Assembly: GCF_040183065.1 (NCBI RefSeq)
Contig: NC_091124.1
Span: forward strand, 95,622,501-95,686,500
DNA: 64,000 nt
Source of the DNA: Periplaneta americana
Taxonomy: Eukaryota > Arthropoda > Insecta > Blattodea > Blattidae
Direction of reading: 5' to 3'
The position numbers and the translations under genes were made by a program. This document shows positions 32,757 through 46,325 of this stretch, piece after piece. How positions within the stretch are numbered: the first letter of the stretch is position 1; each line of letters opens with the position of its first letter. The notes under the pieces are model-generated. The model was given only the letters and a program-made list of their open reading frames with translations, did no database searches and was not told the DNA's origin.

Positions 32757-32975
32757 CCAACTGTACAGTTGTCAAAAAAAAAAGTGGCCGCATTCGTGAA
32801 CAGCGAATATTTTCTAAGTCCACTTCAGGTCACAGCGATGTTACGTGATGCATGTACTTGTAGAAGCAGTTATGGAACTATGGAATTGTTCCATATCTGC
32901 ATCTCGTAGACCAGAGGTAGAGGGCTTGCTTAATGATTCAAAGGTTGTGAGTTCGGGCCTTGTTCAAGTTTTCAT
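32757..32975 (+). mobile_element. Retroposon-like fragment with tRNA-like segment
   Basis: Starts with ACAGTTGTCAAAAAAAAAAG and GTGGCCGC and has a tRNA-like stretch (CCAGAGGTAGAGGGCTTGC ... GAGTTCGGGCC) at 32905-32968. The first part is repeated in inverted orientation at 37855-37893. Confidence 0.45.
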
Positions 32976-32984
32976 TTTATTTTT

Positions 32985-33540
32985 TTAATCGTTCGTTCTT
33001 TATCGATATAAATAATATTCAAGTTATTTATATTTTGTTATCGTTCTTTTAGCCATATAAATAATATTCACGTTATAATCTTTTGTATTCTGCTATTGTT
33101 ATTTAGCGATACAAATAATATTCAAGTCATCATTTGTATTCCGTTATCATTCTTTAACGATATAAATAATATTCACGTTATTTATATTCTATTATCGTTC
33201 TTTAGCGATATAAATAATATTCAAGTTATCATTTATATTCTGTTTTCATTTTTTAGCGTTATAAATAATATTCAAGTTATTTATATTCTGTTATTGTTCT
33301 TTCGCGATATAAATAATCTGTATTTTATGTAAATAATTATTATAATATAAATACCCATTTTTCTTTGTAAAATAGATTACTTTATTTCAATAATTAATTA
33401 TATATTATATAAATTCTTATATCAATTAAACAAACCGATATTTATCATTTATATTCTGTTATCGTTCTTTAGTGATATTGTATAAATAATATTCAAGTTA
33501 TAATTTATATTCAGTTATCATTGTTTAGCGATATAAAGAA
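32985..33540. repeat. About 55-bp AT-rich tandem repeat
   Basis: Units share ATAAATAATATTCAAGTTA and TTCTGTTATCGTTCTTTAGC, repeated about eight times with divergence, and broken by unrelated AT-rich DNA at 33330-33440. It sits between the inner and outer right arms. Confidence 0.85.
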
Positions 33541-33615
33541 CATAACTTTAATATTAGGTTTGGAACAATACAGTTGCATAATACTGGTGTTAGTTGTTTC
33601 TTTTTATGTTATTAC

Positions 33616-36463
33616 CAGACATCGGATTCTAGGGCAAATGCCTATTTTGTTTCTTTAGGAGAAAAGTAAAAATAATTATTAATATTTGTGTTTCATGGAA
33701 ATTGAAAGGTATTCAAAGAGTTTTATAGTGCCCTAAAATGCCCTAAAACGGTTATTAGAGCCTAATTTGTTAATATTCGCCTAAAAATGCCTAACTCACT
33801 GTAAAGTTTCGCATTTTACTCTTACTTTTTATAATTTATACATGCATTCACTGCGAAATTTAAGGCATTTAAAAAGTGGAAAGTTTGCTTCACACCGGCC
33901 ATGAAACCATTGATAAAGGAAACAAAATGTTTTGAATCTCACGACACTCGCAATAGATTTCACCGAATTTAACATGTTTGGAGGCATAAATGCCGACAAA
34001 GAACCAACCTTAATTTTGAAGCAGGCAACAATCACAACATGTGCTGCTACCGATTCAGAGATATACTATACTATAAAAATGACTGTTTTCGGTCTGAAAC
34101 CGATTAGCTGTACTGCCCTTCAGAGTGTCATAAAATCACAATTTTTGGAGAAAGAGTGTTTTTGAAATATTTATGAAAAGTCGTAAAACTGCGAATTAGT
34201 AGGGTAAACCGTTACAAAATATTTAAAAGAATGGCCCTCCTAGTGTTAACACTACCAGGAAATGCAACAATAAGTGGAACTTTGTATTTTTGTCCAATTG
34301 AATCTCAATAACAACGGTTCATTTGAATGCTCGTTAACAGTTGCTCTTTCCCTCACCTTATTTGTGTTGAGAAGTTTTGAGCGGTAGGATGTTTTCCTGT
34401 GAAGTTTAACGCGATAATGCCGAAAAATATAAGTGCAAAATCTACATTGATCCAGCAATGGCTAACAGAATATTCAGAATTCACTTATGATGGAAAAATA
34501 ATATTCTGCAAGATTTGTAGCAAACAGGTATGTAACAATAGTTGAAATATATAAATTCTATTAATTTTAATGAGTAGACCTATAATATTTATACATTGAC
34601 TGAGCTATCCTGAGGTATAATTCTTTTTAAGACCACTACACTTTAACCTTTTAAATTCCGATAGTTAAAGTATTTGCAGGTCATTAAAATTTTGATTGTT
34701 CGAACCCACTAACTTTGTGATAGAAATACGGCAATACAACAATTAGGATTTTATTTTAATTCAGTTTACTTTACATTTTTAGATTTCGCAAGAAAAGAAG
34801 TGCCACCTAAAGCAGCATGTGCAAGGAGCGGCTCATAAGGCTAAAGCTCAGCAGAAAAATCAACTGCAACAAACTTTACTAACACAGTCTACTTCATCCA
34901 ATCTCAGCAGCAATTTCTATGCTGATTTAACCAGAGCGTTTGTTGCTGCTAACATTCCCTGGAATGCAATTGAAAATCCGGTTTTAAGACAGTTTTTACA
35001 AAAATATTGCAAACAAAATATCCCATCTGTGTCGACCCTAAGAAAAAATTACTTAGACAGAATATACAATGAAACTTTAGCTTCCATTCGGGAGGATATA
35101 GGTGATTCTTACATATGGGTCTCTGTGGATGAAACCTCAGATCCTATGAATAGGTATATAGCAAATATGGTAGTAGGAAAACTTAGTCCTGATGGACCTT
35201 CGATTCCACACCTCGTATGTGTTAAGGAACTTTCGAAAGTGAATAGCCAAGCCATTGTTTATTTTGTAAATAAAGATCTACAGTCTTTATACTCAGGTAA
35301 TATAGACGATTCTAAAGTTCTGTTGTATTGTACTGATGCTGCCTCATACATAGTTGCTGTAGCTCCACTTCTTAAAACATTTTATCCTAACCTCACGCAT
35401 GTAACCTGTCTAGCACATGGCCTTCACAGGGTTTCTGAAACAATCCGGAATGAATTTCCTCTTGTCAATTCGTTTATTTCTAACACAAAAAAGTTTTTGT
35501 AAAGCCCCATCCAGGATTTCAATATTCAGAGAGAACTTTCCAGATATCCCACTCCCACCTCAGCCAGTTGTTACACGATGGGGAACCTGGATTCAGTCAG
35601 TGGTGTATTATTCTAAGTATTTTAAAGAAGTGGTCACAGTTATTGATAAATTACCTGAAACTGATAGTGCAGCGTGTGTGAAAGCAGTGAAAGATTGTCT
35701 GAATGACTCACGAGTGAAAAACGATATTGCCTACATAACATCAAACTTTTCTTTCATAACTGCAAGCATTGAACAATTAGAGCGTGAAAAACAATCTCTT
35801 TGTAGCCAAATAGCAATAGTCAAGGAAGCTCAAGTGAACATACATTCTGCTTTGGGCGAAACTGGGAAAAAAGTAAAAAATAAGTGGGACAACGTATTAA
35901 ATAAGAATGTAGGATTTTCATTGTTGGAAAAAGTATCAAGAGTGATATCGGGGGAAAGTGTAAATGTTCCAGTAAGTATTGATGTTTCTATTGTACCTAA
36001 TTTAAAATTTGCGCCTCTCACATCAGTTTCGGTTGAAAGAAGTTTTTCTGCTTTCAAAATGATTCTCAGTGACAAAAGGCAAAGGTTAACTGTGGAGAAT
36101 TTAGAAAAAATTCTGGTGGTGTACTGTGTAGATAATTATAATAAAGTCTGAGCATGGAACTGAATTTCAATAACTTAAAATGAGTAATCTTGGTATCAAT
36201 AATCATTATTTCATTAGTTTCAATATATTAAATTTGTGCAGCTGTGTTTATAAATATAATATAGTATTCTTTTTTAATGTTATACATACTTTTTTGTGCG
36301 TATTTTAGTGTATAACTAAAAATTTCAGTGAAAGAAATAAGTATGATACCTTGATGTGCCTAAAATGCCTATTTTCATTAAAATAGAGCCAAATTTTACA
36401 AATTTTGAGCTTATTTTAGGCGCCTAAAACTGCAATTTTTACTGCCTAAAAATCCGATGTCTA
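33616..36463 (+). mobile_element. hAT transposon with perfect 8-bp target duplication
   Basis: TIRs CAGACATCGGATT (33616) and AATCCGATGTCTA (to 36463). GTTATTAC flanks it at 33608-33615 and 36464-36471. Subterminal regions are rich in GCCTAAAA-type words. It splits the outer right arm of the palindrome, so it arrived later. Length 2848 bp. Confidence 0.93.
34417..36151 (+). pseudogene. hAT transposase with BED-like finger, two exons, single frameshift
   Basis: Exon 1 (34417-34527) encodes MPKNISAKSTLIQQW to FCKICSKQ. An intron with GTATGT donor and TTTTAG acceptor leads to exon 2 at 34783, in phase, completing the finger with CHLKQHV. Then SVDETSDPMNRYIANMVVG and CTDAASYI carry likely catalytic acids. 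The frame ends at 35502 because of a shift near a run of A and T at 35489-35498, then continues in the next frame with TRWGTWIQSV and the C-terminal SVSVERSFSAFKMILSDKRQ to 36151. The family is CGGBP1-like hAT. Only this one lesion is seen. Confidence 0.85.
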
Positions 36464-36471
36464 GTTATTAC

Positions 36472-36629
36472 ATTATACTATCTTGAAACAGAATAGAATG
36501 AAAAGGAGTGGCGAGGAATTGAACCTGGGATGTTGAAATCTAAATTCCGACGTTCTTCCAACTGAGCTACGAAGGCACAATTATAGAAACATTTACGAAA
36601 AAATTGGCCCAATCCCCCTCCAAGGTTTT
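36472..36629 (-). repeat. Outer right arm of the composite palindrome (distal part)
   Basis: Inverted copy of 28395-28550, including the tRNA-like segment read on the minus strand (36510-36578). The proximal remainder is at 33580-33615. Confidence 0.8.
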
Positions 36630-36935
36630 CTGATGATTTGTAGAAGTTAGTCCAGGATGCGGGACGCAAAGGCTAATTGGGATTTCCCGGTCTCTGATCA
36701 GGTCAAAAATCCTGAAAGAACTAATATTTAACCCTTGCGGTGAATTTTGGTGAAGTCCGGAGGGCCCAATTAGTCAAATCCACTCTCCTCATCTCCACGC
36801 TAGGGCCCCCTGGGATCTAATAAGATGCGAAAGAGACAGCGGTGTGAGGAAAGCAACGGGAAGTTACCACATTTATCTTTCCCAAGAAAAACTGCAAACA
36901 TGAGCAAAGGAAGCTTTTAATAGAAAAATGACTAA

Positions 36936-37278
36936 GGAAGAGACTAGTGAAGTGCTTTGTGTGGAGTGTGACATTGTATGGAGAAATGAATAGAAGCATT
37001 TGAAATGTGGATGTGGAGAAGAATGGAGCGTGTGAAGTGCACAGACAGAATAAGAAATTAAGTTGTGTTGGAGAAAGTGGATGAAGAAAGAATGATGCTG
37101 AAACTGATTAGAAACAGAAAAAAGGAATTGGTTGGGTCACTGGTTCAGAAGAATAATAGACGACATTAAGATATGTGGATCATATGCAGAAACTAAGAGG
37201 AAGGCAGAAAATAGGAAAGATTGGATGCTGGGTTTGCAGTGAAGGACCTGCCCATGGGCAGAACACTTATGTATGTAT
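36936..37278 (+). pseudogene. LINE family A 3' end
   Basis: The plus strand carries GACTAGTGAAGTGCTTTGTG, a stretch equivalent to LKLIRNRKKELVGSLVQ, then GACGACATTAAGATATGTGG and GGACCTGCCCATGGGCAGAA with a TATGTATGTATGT tail. Frameshifted; only the C-terminal part is left. Confidence 0.75.
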
Positions 37279-37659
37279 GTCCAGGATACCTGAAATGTCG
37301 TGTCTGAGAACAGTCGCTATTTGCAAAGACTAGTCGATCCCATGTCCATTCGAGATTTGGGGAAGATAGACTAAATATTGAATCATGCTCTTTGTTTTGT
37401 TTTTTGAACGCTTAATTGTTTAAATGTTCTAAGGCAGACGCCAGTAAGTTTGTTTTGTTTATGCCACCAAAGATATTTTTGTTGAGAATAAAATCTTTTC
37501 TTTCTTTCCATTTGCAGCCATAATGTCATAATAAATAATGATAAAGTCATGGCATAATATATTCGTGAATCTGATGTTAATTACTAAAATAATCATAAAA
37601 GAGACAGGCGCAATTATGTATATTTTCTATCTCTCTTAAAAACAAAACAAGAAAAGGAC

Positions 37660-37893
37660 ATAAAAAGCACTAGGTTGTTTTCGAATGCAGGACCTCACGA
37701 ATGCCAGGCTGGAATGCTACCATTACGCTATAAGGCAACATACAGCATACTTTAATTATAACTGTAGATATCAGGCAACGTGGTCCAACAACATGTAACA
37801 TCGTCTGTCTCCGAATTGTATCGAAGATACCCGAAGGGAACTTTGCTTCAAGAGAGCGGCCACTTTTTCTTTTGACAACTGTACATATATACA
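37660..37893 (-). mobile_element. Retroposon-like repeat with tRNA-like segment
   Basis: On the minus strand GTTGCCTTATAGCGTAATGG and GGTCCTGCATTCGAAAAC form tRNA-like A/B boxes (37680-37740). Its other end (AGTGGCCGCTCTC) matches 32757-32795. No duplication verified. Confidence 0.5.
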
Positions 37894-39600
37894 AGAGATA
37901 CGAAAGCACCTTCACTCCTGTCCACATACAGTCACTACTTAGTGAACTTGTGCTGAATGTGGCTTTAGTGATGACTGTTACAACATTGTGGTTGTGAAAA
38001 TTTGGTTTTAATAACAGACCAAATGGAAATGCTGAACTTGCAGAAATGTAATTCCTAAGATCAGTATCAGGTAGGCTACAAGTTTTTGGAAAAATAACGA
38101 AATGTATATGAAAAAAATTAAATATTGGCAATGCAACTACTAACATCTAGAAAAATGAGGAGAAATGCAAGGACTGTTTGTGGAGAATGTGAGGCACTCG
38201 ACTTTGAAAATAGTCCAAGAATATAAATCAAATAATGAAAAGCAGAACATTTTGTAATACACTGGAATGACAATTTCATCTTCAGGGAAAAGGGATCAAT
38301 TTGGTCTATTTATTGCTACTGCCCATAAAGATGAACTTTTTTCCAATGTTTATAAGAGTGACTAAATGTGATCTGGGCAAAGATATTTATGACGCCTTTT
38401 CTTAATCCTGTACCATTATGCTTTGCTTTTCAGAGATGAAGTAGAGGCGATTTACTTTTCCATGAGTCCGAAAGAAGCTCTGGTTCTCTCTACATCTCCA
38501 TAATGACAGCACCGGACAATTTCAGAAGTGATTATCCAACTGTGCTCATTCTTGTGGTTTGGATGAATAATTTAATTCCAGACTCATTACGATCTTTCCA
38601 TCGACTTTCTCAATGAAGTAAGATCCTAACTGTGCGACCTTGTAAGAGGACGTTGTAAAATAATAACTGAGAGAAATAAAAAATGTCTAACACTAAACTG
38701 TATCTTCTTTTTATATATAATGTGCCCTATCCAAGTGCCACATCAGTCATAAATGTTTCTAATGGCAATTGCTATAGTTTTTCAGCACCGAGACAAAGGG
38801 AGGAAGATATTAAAAAAGAAACAAAACCGAAAGCAGTTGAAAAGAAGTTTGTGCGTGTCACCTGTTATTTCTGCTTTTTCTACTACTTTCATATTCCTTT
38901 GCATTTGGTCACTGCAAACGGTACTCACAGATGTGTTTGCTTCGCAGAAACAGCTACTCCAGCACCATTTGGGAGAAGTTCTTTCTGCTCTTGCACTGGG
39001 AGGAAGAACAGAAGGTGCAGAAAGAACATAAACAAAAGAATACTGTTGCACACACAGTATATGAATACACAGGGTTTATTTGCGTCAAAATTGAAAACAT
39101 GAAAGCTTACCCAGAATTGGATAGTTTTGGTAATGCAAATACTGTTGATAGGCAGTTCAACTTTATTGCAGAAGGTACCGGTAATACTATTAATAATGTT
39201 GTTTGCTTCAATACATAAAGTACCGGAATAAGAATATAATGTAATAATTGTAAATTAAAACTAGGTGTAATTATTTTAAATGCAGACATACAGTAGTACC
39301 ATATGATTTAAGTTAATAATTCCCACCATATTCGTAGGCACTCTGGCTTCTATTCAAAGAGTATAGATACCATACTCCCAGTTTCTACTCCAAAATCGTT
39401 CATGTCACTCAGACAGTCTCAGCAGTTCCATAATAGCCCTGAAACTGCACTGAGCAGATTCCAATCAGTGTGTATGGTTCTCGGTACAGGTAATGTGAAC
39501 AAACCTAAGAAGCAAATCTAGTCTTTCAGGTACCTGTAAAGCAGATTTGAATAATTGTTGTGTGGATATAAATGGAAAAGTTGAGACGGTGTTGGGTGGA
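37894..39600. other. No gene recognised
   Basis: The longest frame, 38683-39102 plus (139 aa), overlaps frames of similar length in two other phases. It has no recognisable domain and no codon support I can judge. It could be an exon but I have no evidence. Confidence 0.3.
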
Positions 39601-39690
39601 GTTCCCGGGTAGCTCAGTTGGTAGAGCACTGGTACATTCAACCAGGGGTCCCGGGATCGATACCCAGCCCCAGAAAAATTTTTCCTTTGA
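39601..39690 (+). mobile_element. tRNA-like SINE head
   Basis: CGGGTAGCTCAGTTGGTAGA at 39608 and GGTCCCGGGATCGATACCC form A- and B-box-like segments, followed by AGAAAAATTTTTCC. The stems do not close fully, so it is a retroposed tRNA relative. Confidence 0.6.
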
Positions 39691-39892
39691 AATTATTCAA
39701 CCTAAGAAGTTCTGAAACAGTTTACATAATATTCTACTGCAATAGGACTTGTCTACAAATAATAAAACTATGTAACTTATTGTTTATTGTATGTATAGAA
39801 GGTTTGTAAATTATGCAGAATCACTTCAAAGACGAAGTTAGGATCAGAAATTAGTAAAAAGCTCATACAAACTTATCTCCGAATTCCTTTGT

Positions 39893-40118
39893 TAAATGTT
39901 ATGTTTTATTTAACGATGCTCGCAACTGCAGAGGTTATATCAGCATCGCCGGATGTGCCAAAATATTGTCCCACAGGAGTTCTTTTACATGCCAGTAAAT
40001 CTACTGACATGAGCCTGTCGCATTTAAGCACACTTAAATGCCATCGATCTGGCCCGGGATTGAACCCGCAACCTTGGGCATAGAAGGCCAGCGCTATACC
40101 AACTCGCCAAACGAATTC
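39893..40118 (-). mobile_element. SINE (family S4)
   Basis: On the minus strand a tRNA-like head (GGCGAGTTGGTATAGCGCTG, then GGTTGCGGGTTCAATCCCGG) leads to a body containing GACAGGCTCATGTCAGTAG and ends GCATCGTTAAATAAAAC. No target duplication was checked. Confidence 0.7.
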
Positions 40119-40274
40119 CTTTGTGATGGGACCCGAAAGACATCAACAGAGGAGGATGTGTTACATATGAGTGTGGCGGACCAACATTTGCAGAGCCACG
40201 TTTCTTTTCGTTATTTTTCCAATACTAGCGATAAATGAAAAAAATTATCTTAGTTGTTTAATGTTAAATGTAGT

Positions 40275-41397
40275 CAGGGCCTGATTTAGGCAGGAGCCTA
40301 TGGTGCCTATGCTCAGGGCCTCATGATTCTGCAGGCCTCAAAATCCAGGAACAAGCCGTTTTTAAATGAATTATGCAAATCAAACAGCCAATTCTATCAA
40401 CTGAAAATCAGAACTGAGGAAATAAGTAATTGCGTAATAAATTATTATGCTCGAAAGCACATAAAAAATCACTTTACTGTTTTACGTTTAGAGTAATAAG
40501 TTGATTGCAGAGTTTAATGTGTTAAACTTATAAAAGTTGGCTATCATGTACAATTGTACAGTTTATTCAAACTATAACAGTAGGTCTATTTAAGTAATTA
40601 ATAATGAATTCAGCAGCCCAACTCAACAACATTGTCAGTTCTCAATGTATTGAGTGTTAAACCAAGTTCCTAGTGCTTGTGTTCCTTGCAGCTTATCTAA
40701 TTGTTATTGGTATAGGACCATTATTGGTTTATAATGGTAGTGTTAAAGTGTTTTTATAGGAAAGTTCATAATTAAAACTGGAATTCCCAAGTAAAAATGA
40801 GTTAGTAGCCAATAAAAGAAAACGGAAAGGTATTGAAATTCAACAACAGGAAAAACAACGCTGATCAGTGAGCAAATATTATATTCGTTCATATGTTACT
40901 AGGACTAGCTTCTTTATCCACAGAGATCTTCAGTTTCAAAAAGTTAAGAATGTTTATAACACAGACTAATGAAGATATTGGCATACAGAGACAACAATTC
41001 GCCACAGCTATTAATTAAGTGGAGAGCCAAGGTATTTTTGTTTTGTATAAGCCTAAGCCAGAATTTACGAAAAGTGAACATTGCTTTCAAACTCCTGAAT
41101 TACTACATTAGAGGAAACTAGGGCTAGTATTGGTACTACAACTAACGCAATCAGCTTTCACCCTGTCTTATGGCAACACATAATCACTGATACCTTATGG
41201 GACCATTTTATTTTTCATTCTTCTCCTCAAAATAAAGGATTAATAAAAACTTCTGTGAAATAAATACATGGAGAAAGAAGATAGGTGACAGAATTTAAAT
41301 AAATAAAATAAGATAGGCCTAGTTATCATATATGAAAAGAAGGGGTCTCATAAAGAAAATTAAGCTCCGGGCCTCTGAAATTGTAAATCAGATCCTG
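40275..41397. mobile_element. Non-autonomous hAT with perfect 8-bp duplication
   Basis: Starts CAGGGCCTGATTTAGG and ends AAATCAGATCCTG. AATGTAGT flanks it at 40267-40274 and 41398-41405. TIRs are short and imperfect, as in many hAT elements. No transposase domain is evident. Confidence 0.85.
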
Positions 41398-41554
41398 AAT
41401 GTAGTTCATCTATGACAATACTTTTCACCCGAATTTCATGTTATCTTATGAAAGGTTAAATTTACGCGATAAACATAAGTAATATATATTTTTTTAATTT
41501 CCTTTATTTCAAATAACTGTCCAAATACAGGAGCGGACAATAGAAGATACTAAA

Positions 41555-41690
41555 AAGGAGGAGAGTTCGGGCCAGCACTATGGATCGAGTCCTGGCATAG
41601 TTCAGTGGTTAAGAGCACTCTGTGTGCCAAGCTGAGAGGTTCTAGGTTCAATCCACAGTGCCGGAACGAATTTTTCTCCGAAAATAATAG
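41555..41690 (+). mobile_element. SINE S3-related copy
   Basis: GGCATAGTTCAGTGGTTAAGAG and AGGTTCAATCCACAGTGCCGG, then CGAATTTTTCTCC, parallel the copy at 13643. Diverged. Confidence 0.65.
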
Positions 41691-43466
41691 TATTTATGTG
41701 ATGACTACAGACTGCATAAATCATGTAAAATGCACAATAATCAATTATAAGAATATGAACAAAGCAAGTGTTTATATTGTTGTTAGACAAATGAAGTTCC
41801 ACTCCAGTCGTGTTTTCAGAAGATTGTGCAGGATCCTCCACATTTCCAATTGTAGAAGCACTGGGATTGATCAATGCAGCACATATTTGTAATCCTGTGA
41901 TCTTCCTCGGGTGGTGTAGCACCACTTGCTTCCAAAATCATAGTGCTGCACAGAAGAGGTTATGTGAATGGATTCCTATCAGTAGGATCAACAGTGCGAA
42001 GTAGAAAATCTTGGCTATTACTCTGTAATAAGAGAATCAGACTATCATAGTCACCATCATGCAGGCCTGATGTGTAATTGAGTTGCCCTTGAATTTAATA
42101 CTGTTCATAACTAGTAGAAAAATTATGAAAAATAATTGTAAATTCACTCAGAAGTAACACTGCACACAAATATGTATATAAGTATGTATGATATGTGTGT
42201 GTTCTTTCAGTTAATAAATACAAACGCAAATTAATCCAGTCTTCCATGCACCTAGTCATCCAATCATTTACCCATCCAGCCATGCATCCATGCATTCATC
42301 CCTCGATTCTTCCATCTCTCTCTAGTGTATCAATTCTTCTATGTGACATCCCACATTCAGATTTTGCATATCTAGAGAACCTTACAAAATCATCACGTCA
42401 AACCCATCTTCCAAAGTAGCACATGAAAGAACACTGTAAGGGAAAGATTCAAAACAAAAACTACCTATGAATAAGAAAATCGATACACAAAACATGTATG
42501 TTTTCAAACATGATAAAATAAGCCCAAAATAGAGGTAAAGTAATCACCACAAAATCACATCCCTAACCATAACTCGCAGTCAGACAATACTCTACTAATA
42601 AAGGTTCTTATTCCTCAGAGAAGATCATACCACATACCAAATTACACTGAAATATAATGCTGTTCTTGTTGGGAGTTTCACAATATTTCTTCACATGACA
42701 CTTATAAAAACCAAAAGTTTTCGCCTCCTGCCTTAAGCTATTTTCCTCGTTGATTTGCGTGATCATCTCTAAAATGTCAGGCTTTGATTCTTCTCCCATT
42801 TAAGTTGCATTTTATTCTATAACAGACATACAATCAATAATTATCTATTGTAAAATAACAGTAACACATGTTCCTTGGTAGGTATGGGATAGTGTTCCAG
42901 ATCTCCTTTCAACAGAGCATACCATTTCTCTCTGAGTGAGGACAAAAAAAAAATAGTTAAAACATAACCTCTTTGGCCCAAATCTCTTTGTTGATAGAAT
43001 TCATTAAAATTTCTTTGTTAATAGAATTCGTGAAAATACTTACACAATAGCACATTATTGTAGGGGAAACTAGTCTGACTATAATGGCTTATTAGCCTAA
43101 AACGACATGATTTCCACAATTCTACACTAGTTGGTGTTATTTAGGGGCACTCCCGTTTTCAAGAATTTTGTCCTGGTGTCACAACAAAGTCCAACTAGGA
43201 TGCTAAACGTCCCGTTTTTCACGAAAGGAGCTGAATACGTTTTTTTTTCAATTCCTGCTATTCTCTAGGCTTCTTATTGAGAAGGGAAAGGATTTTGTCT
43301 AGATGTTATTTTCTTACAAAGTCAGCTTGTGATATTTTCAGGCGCTATATTAAGCATTGAAAGAGATGAAGCAGCTGGATCTGAGATAATGAAGTAGAAA
43401 GCCTCCTTTGAAACTTAAATCGAGAGAAAAAGTAAATTAAATGAAAAGTGACCTAAGATGGTGAGA
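41691..43466. other. No gene recognised
   Basis: Contains CATCCATGCATTCATCC-type simple repeats at 42240-42310 and a 28-bp imperfect tandem duplication at about 42985-43040 (TCTTTGTTGATAGAATTC). Frames are short. Confidence 0.45.
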
Positions 43467-43496
43467 GAACCACTGGCGTAGCTCAGTTGGTTAATG
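43467..43496 (+). mobile_element. SINE S5 head, separated from its body by a hAT
   Basis: GGCGTAGCTCAGTTGGTTAATG is a tRNA-type A-box head ending at the hAT insertion. The rest of the SINE continues at 46085. Confidence 0.65.
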
Positions 43497-44039
43497 CAGT
43501 GTTCTGCAACTGGTGTGCCACGGCACATTGATGTGCTAATTCTCAGGTCCAGGTGTGCCGAGAAATAATATGAAACTTAAAAAAATATATTAAAATATTT
43601 TTCGAAATCATGAGCATTTTACATTTCGTCCCAATATTTCATTTTGGTGGAATGTTAAGAGTTAAGTTATATTATAGTTCGGGGCAAAACATAACGTCCT
43701 TAATTCCAGGAATAGAGGCACTCACCTCATACCGCCCACTGTAAATATGAGTGAACAAAAGACAACCCTTCTCATACAAAGAAAATTGAGCCTCATTCAT
43801 GTGGTGAAGTGGTACGAGCTACAATAGCAGCTATTTATTGCAGCAATAAATGGTAACAGTACTGTGAAATTCAGCTTTAGGAAAACCTGAGAACAAATAC
43901 GTTTTTCAGTACTTTCTCTTGCTTCTTGTGAGTGTGTTGTACAGAGTTTGAAGTGACTCAATATAATCCAACATGGATAAGTTATAACAAAGCGACCCAA
44001 AGAACATGAAAGTGAAGAAAATGTTGGTGAAATTACGAA

Positions 44040-45133
<1,094 letters not shown>

Positions 45134-45429
45134 CAGATATGCATTTTAATGTTTTTTTTATTTTAATAATGTTTTGCTTTCTTTGACTGTAGCTTTTGTA
45201 AATCACTTTACATCCTTTAATTGAATGCGACCACATATGGAGTTAAAATAAATGAGAATGTTATTGCATATGGATTTATTCATATAATTGCGTATGATAA
45301 GAATATATAGTAGTAAAGTAATATACGCATATTTAATGATTATATTTTTGTTCTGTTTAAAAGCAGCATTTATGGTTACCCCAAATATTACTAATTTCCC
45401 TATTTCCCTATTTCCGTACAAATTATGTG

Positions 45430-45434
45430 TGAAA

Positions 45435-45468
<34 letters not shown>

Positions 45469-45990
45469 CTAATGCTCTGGATTTAACAATGAAGTCATCA
45501 TCCTTCTTGCTTCCCAATATTTTGATGGAAGGTCCACAAATGTCCTAAGAGTTTCACAATTAGCCAGGTGCTCCATCTCCATGTCCTCTTCTCTAGCGCA
45601 CAGTAAGCATTTAGGTGAATTCAGTACTCCAATACGATGGAGGTGTTTACTGAGGCAATCATGACCAGTAATCAATCTAAACATGGCCACGGCAGATTTT
45701 CGAGGTAGATCAGGAATTAGTTTTGGATCTTTGAATGATTCTTTCCATTTTGAATTTTGATTGCCTGTTCGCTGTAACTTATTCTTTTTATGACTCGCTT
45801 TATTGATTCATATGGGAACTTGAAATTTGTTTTTAAGTTGATATAAGTTCCTTTCTTTGCTAACATATCTGCTTTCTCGTTACCGTTCAGTCCGCAGTGG
45901 GCCGGGATCCATTGGAAGACCACTTTTTTATTTAGCATTTGAATTTGTTTTTCCATGCAATGAATTTCTTTTACTTTTTCCATTTTAGGG
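45430..45990 (-). pseudogene. LINE fragment encoding an RNase H domain
   Basis: The minus strand reads WIPAHCGLNGNEKADMLAKK, the RNase H end motif, then FRLITGHDCLSKHLHRIGV and CLLCAREEDMEMEHL, a zinc-knuckle-like CxxC tail. Such RNase H plus C-terminal order fits I/Loa/R1-type LINEs. It ends at a (TG)n microsatellite (45438-45466). Related 3' ends lie at 49780 and 60735. Confidence 0.75.
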
Positions 45991-46084
45991 GATGTAGTTG
46001 AGGTGTTTGAAAATGTAGGTGTGCCAGTATGAATTAGGACTTAACTTTGGTGTGCAGAAGATTAAAAAAGGTTGCAGAACACTG

Positions 46085-46325
46085 GGTTAAGGGACTTGCC
46101 TGCCAATCTGGAGTTGTGCTTGGGCACAAGTTGGATTCCCGCTGGGCTGATTACCTGGTTGGGTTTTTTCGGAGGTTTTCCCCACCATAAGGCGCATGTC
46201 AGGTAAACTATGGCAATCCCTCGGCTTCATCTCGCCAAATACTATTTTGCTATCACCAATCCCATTGAAGCTAAATAACCCAGTAGTTGATACGGCATTA
46301 AATAACCAAGTAAAAAAAATGGTGA
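46085..46325 (+). mobile_element. SINE S5 body
   Basis: Continues the head at 43467: AAGGGACTTGCCTGCC, GTTGGATTCCCGCTGGGC, GGTTTTCCCCACCATAAGG, then CTAAATAACCCAGTAGTTGA and an A-rich tail. The 3' third resembles that of S1 (CTAAATAACCTA...GTTGATACAGCG), so S1 and S5 share a tail. Confidence 0.75.

Noticed and set aside
33096-33332. 78-aa frame rich in NNIQVIYIL
   Set aside because: Translation of the 55-bp tandem repeat.
32985-33540. CRISPR-like spaced repeats
   Set aside because: Units are contiguous and diverged, with no unique spacers; the genome is eukaryotic.
38683-39102. 139-aa plus frame as a gene
   Set aside because: Three overlapping frames of similar length, no domain, no splice or codon evidence.
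45438-45466. (TG)n tract as a regulatory site
   Set aside because: It is the 3' tail of the adjacent LINE fragment.
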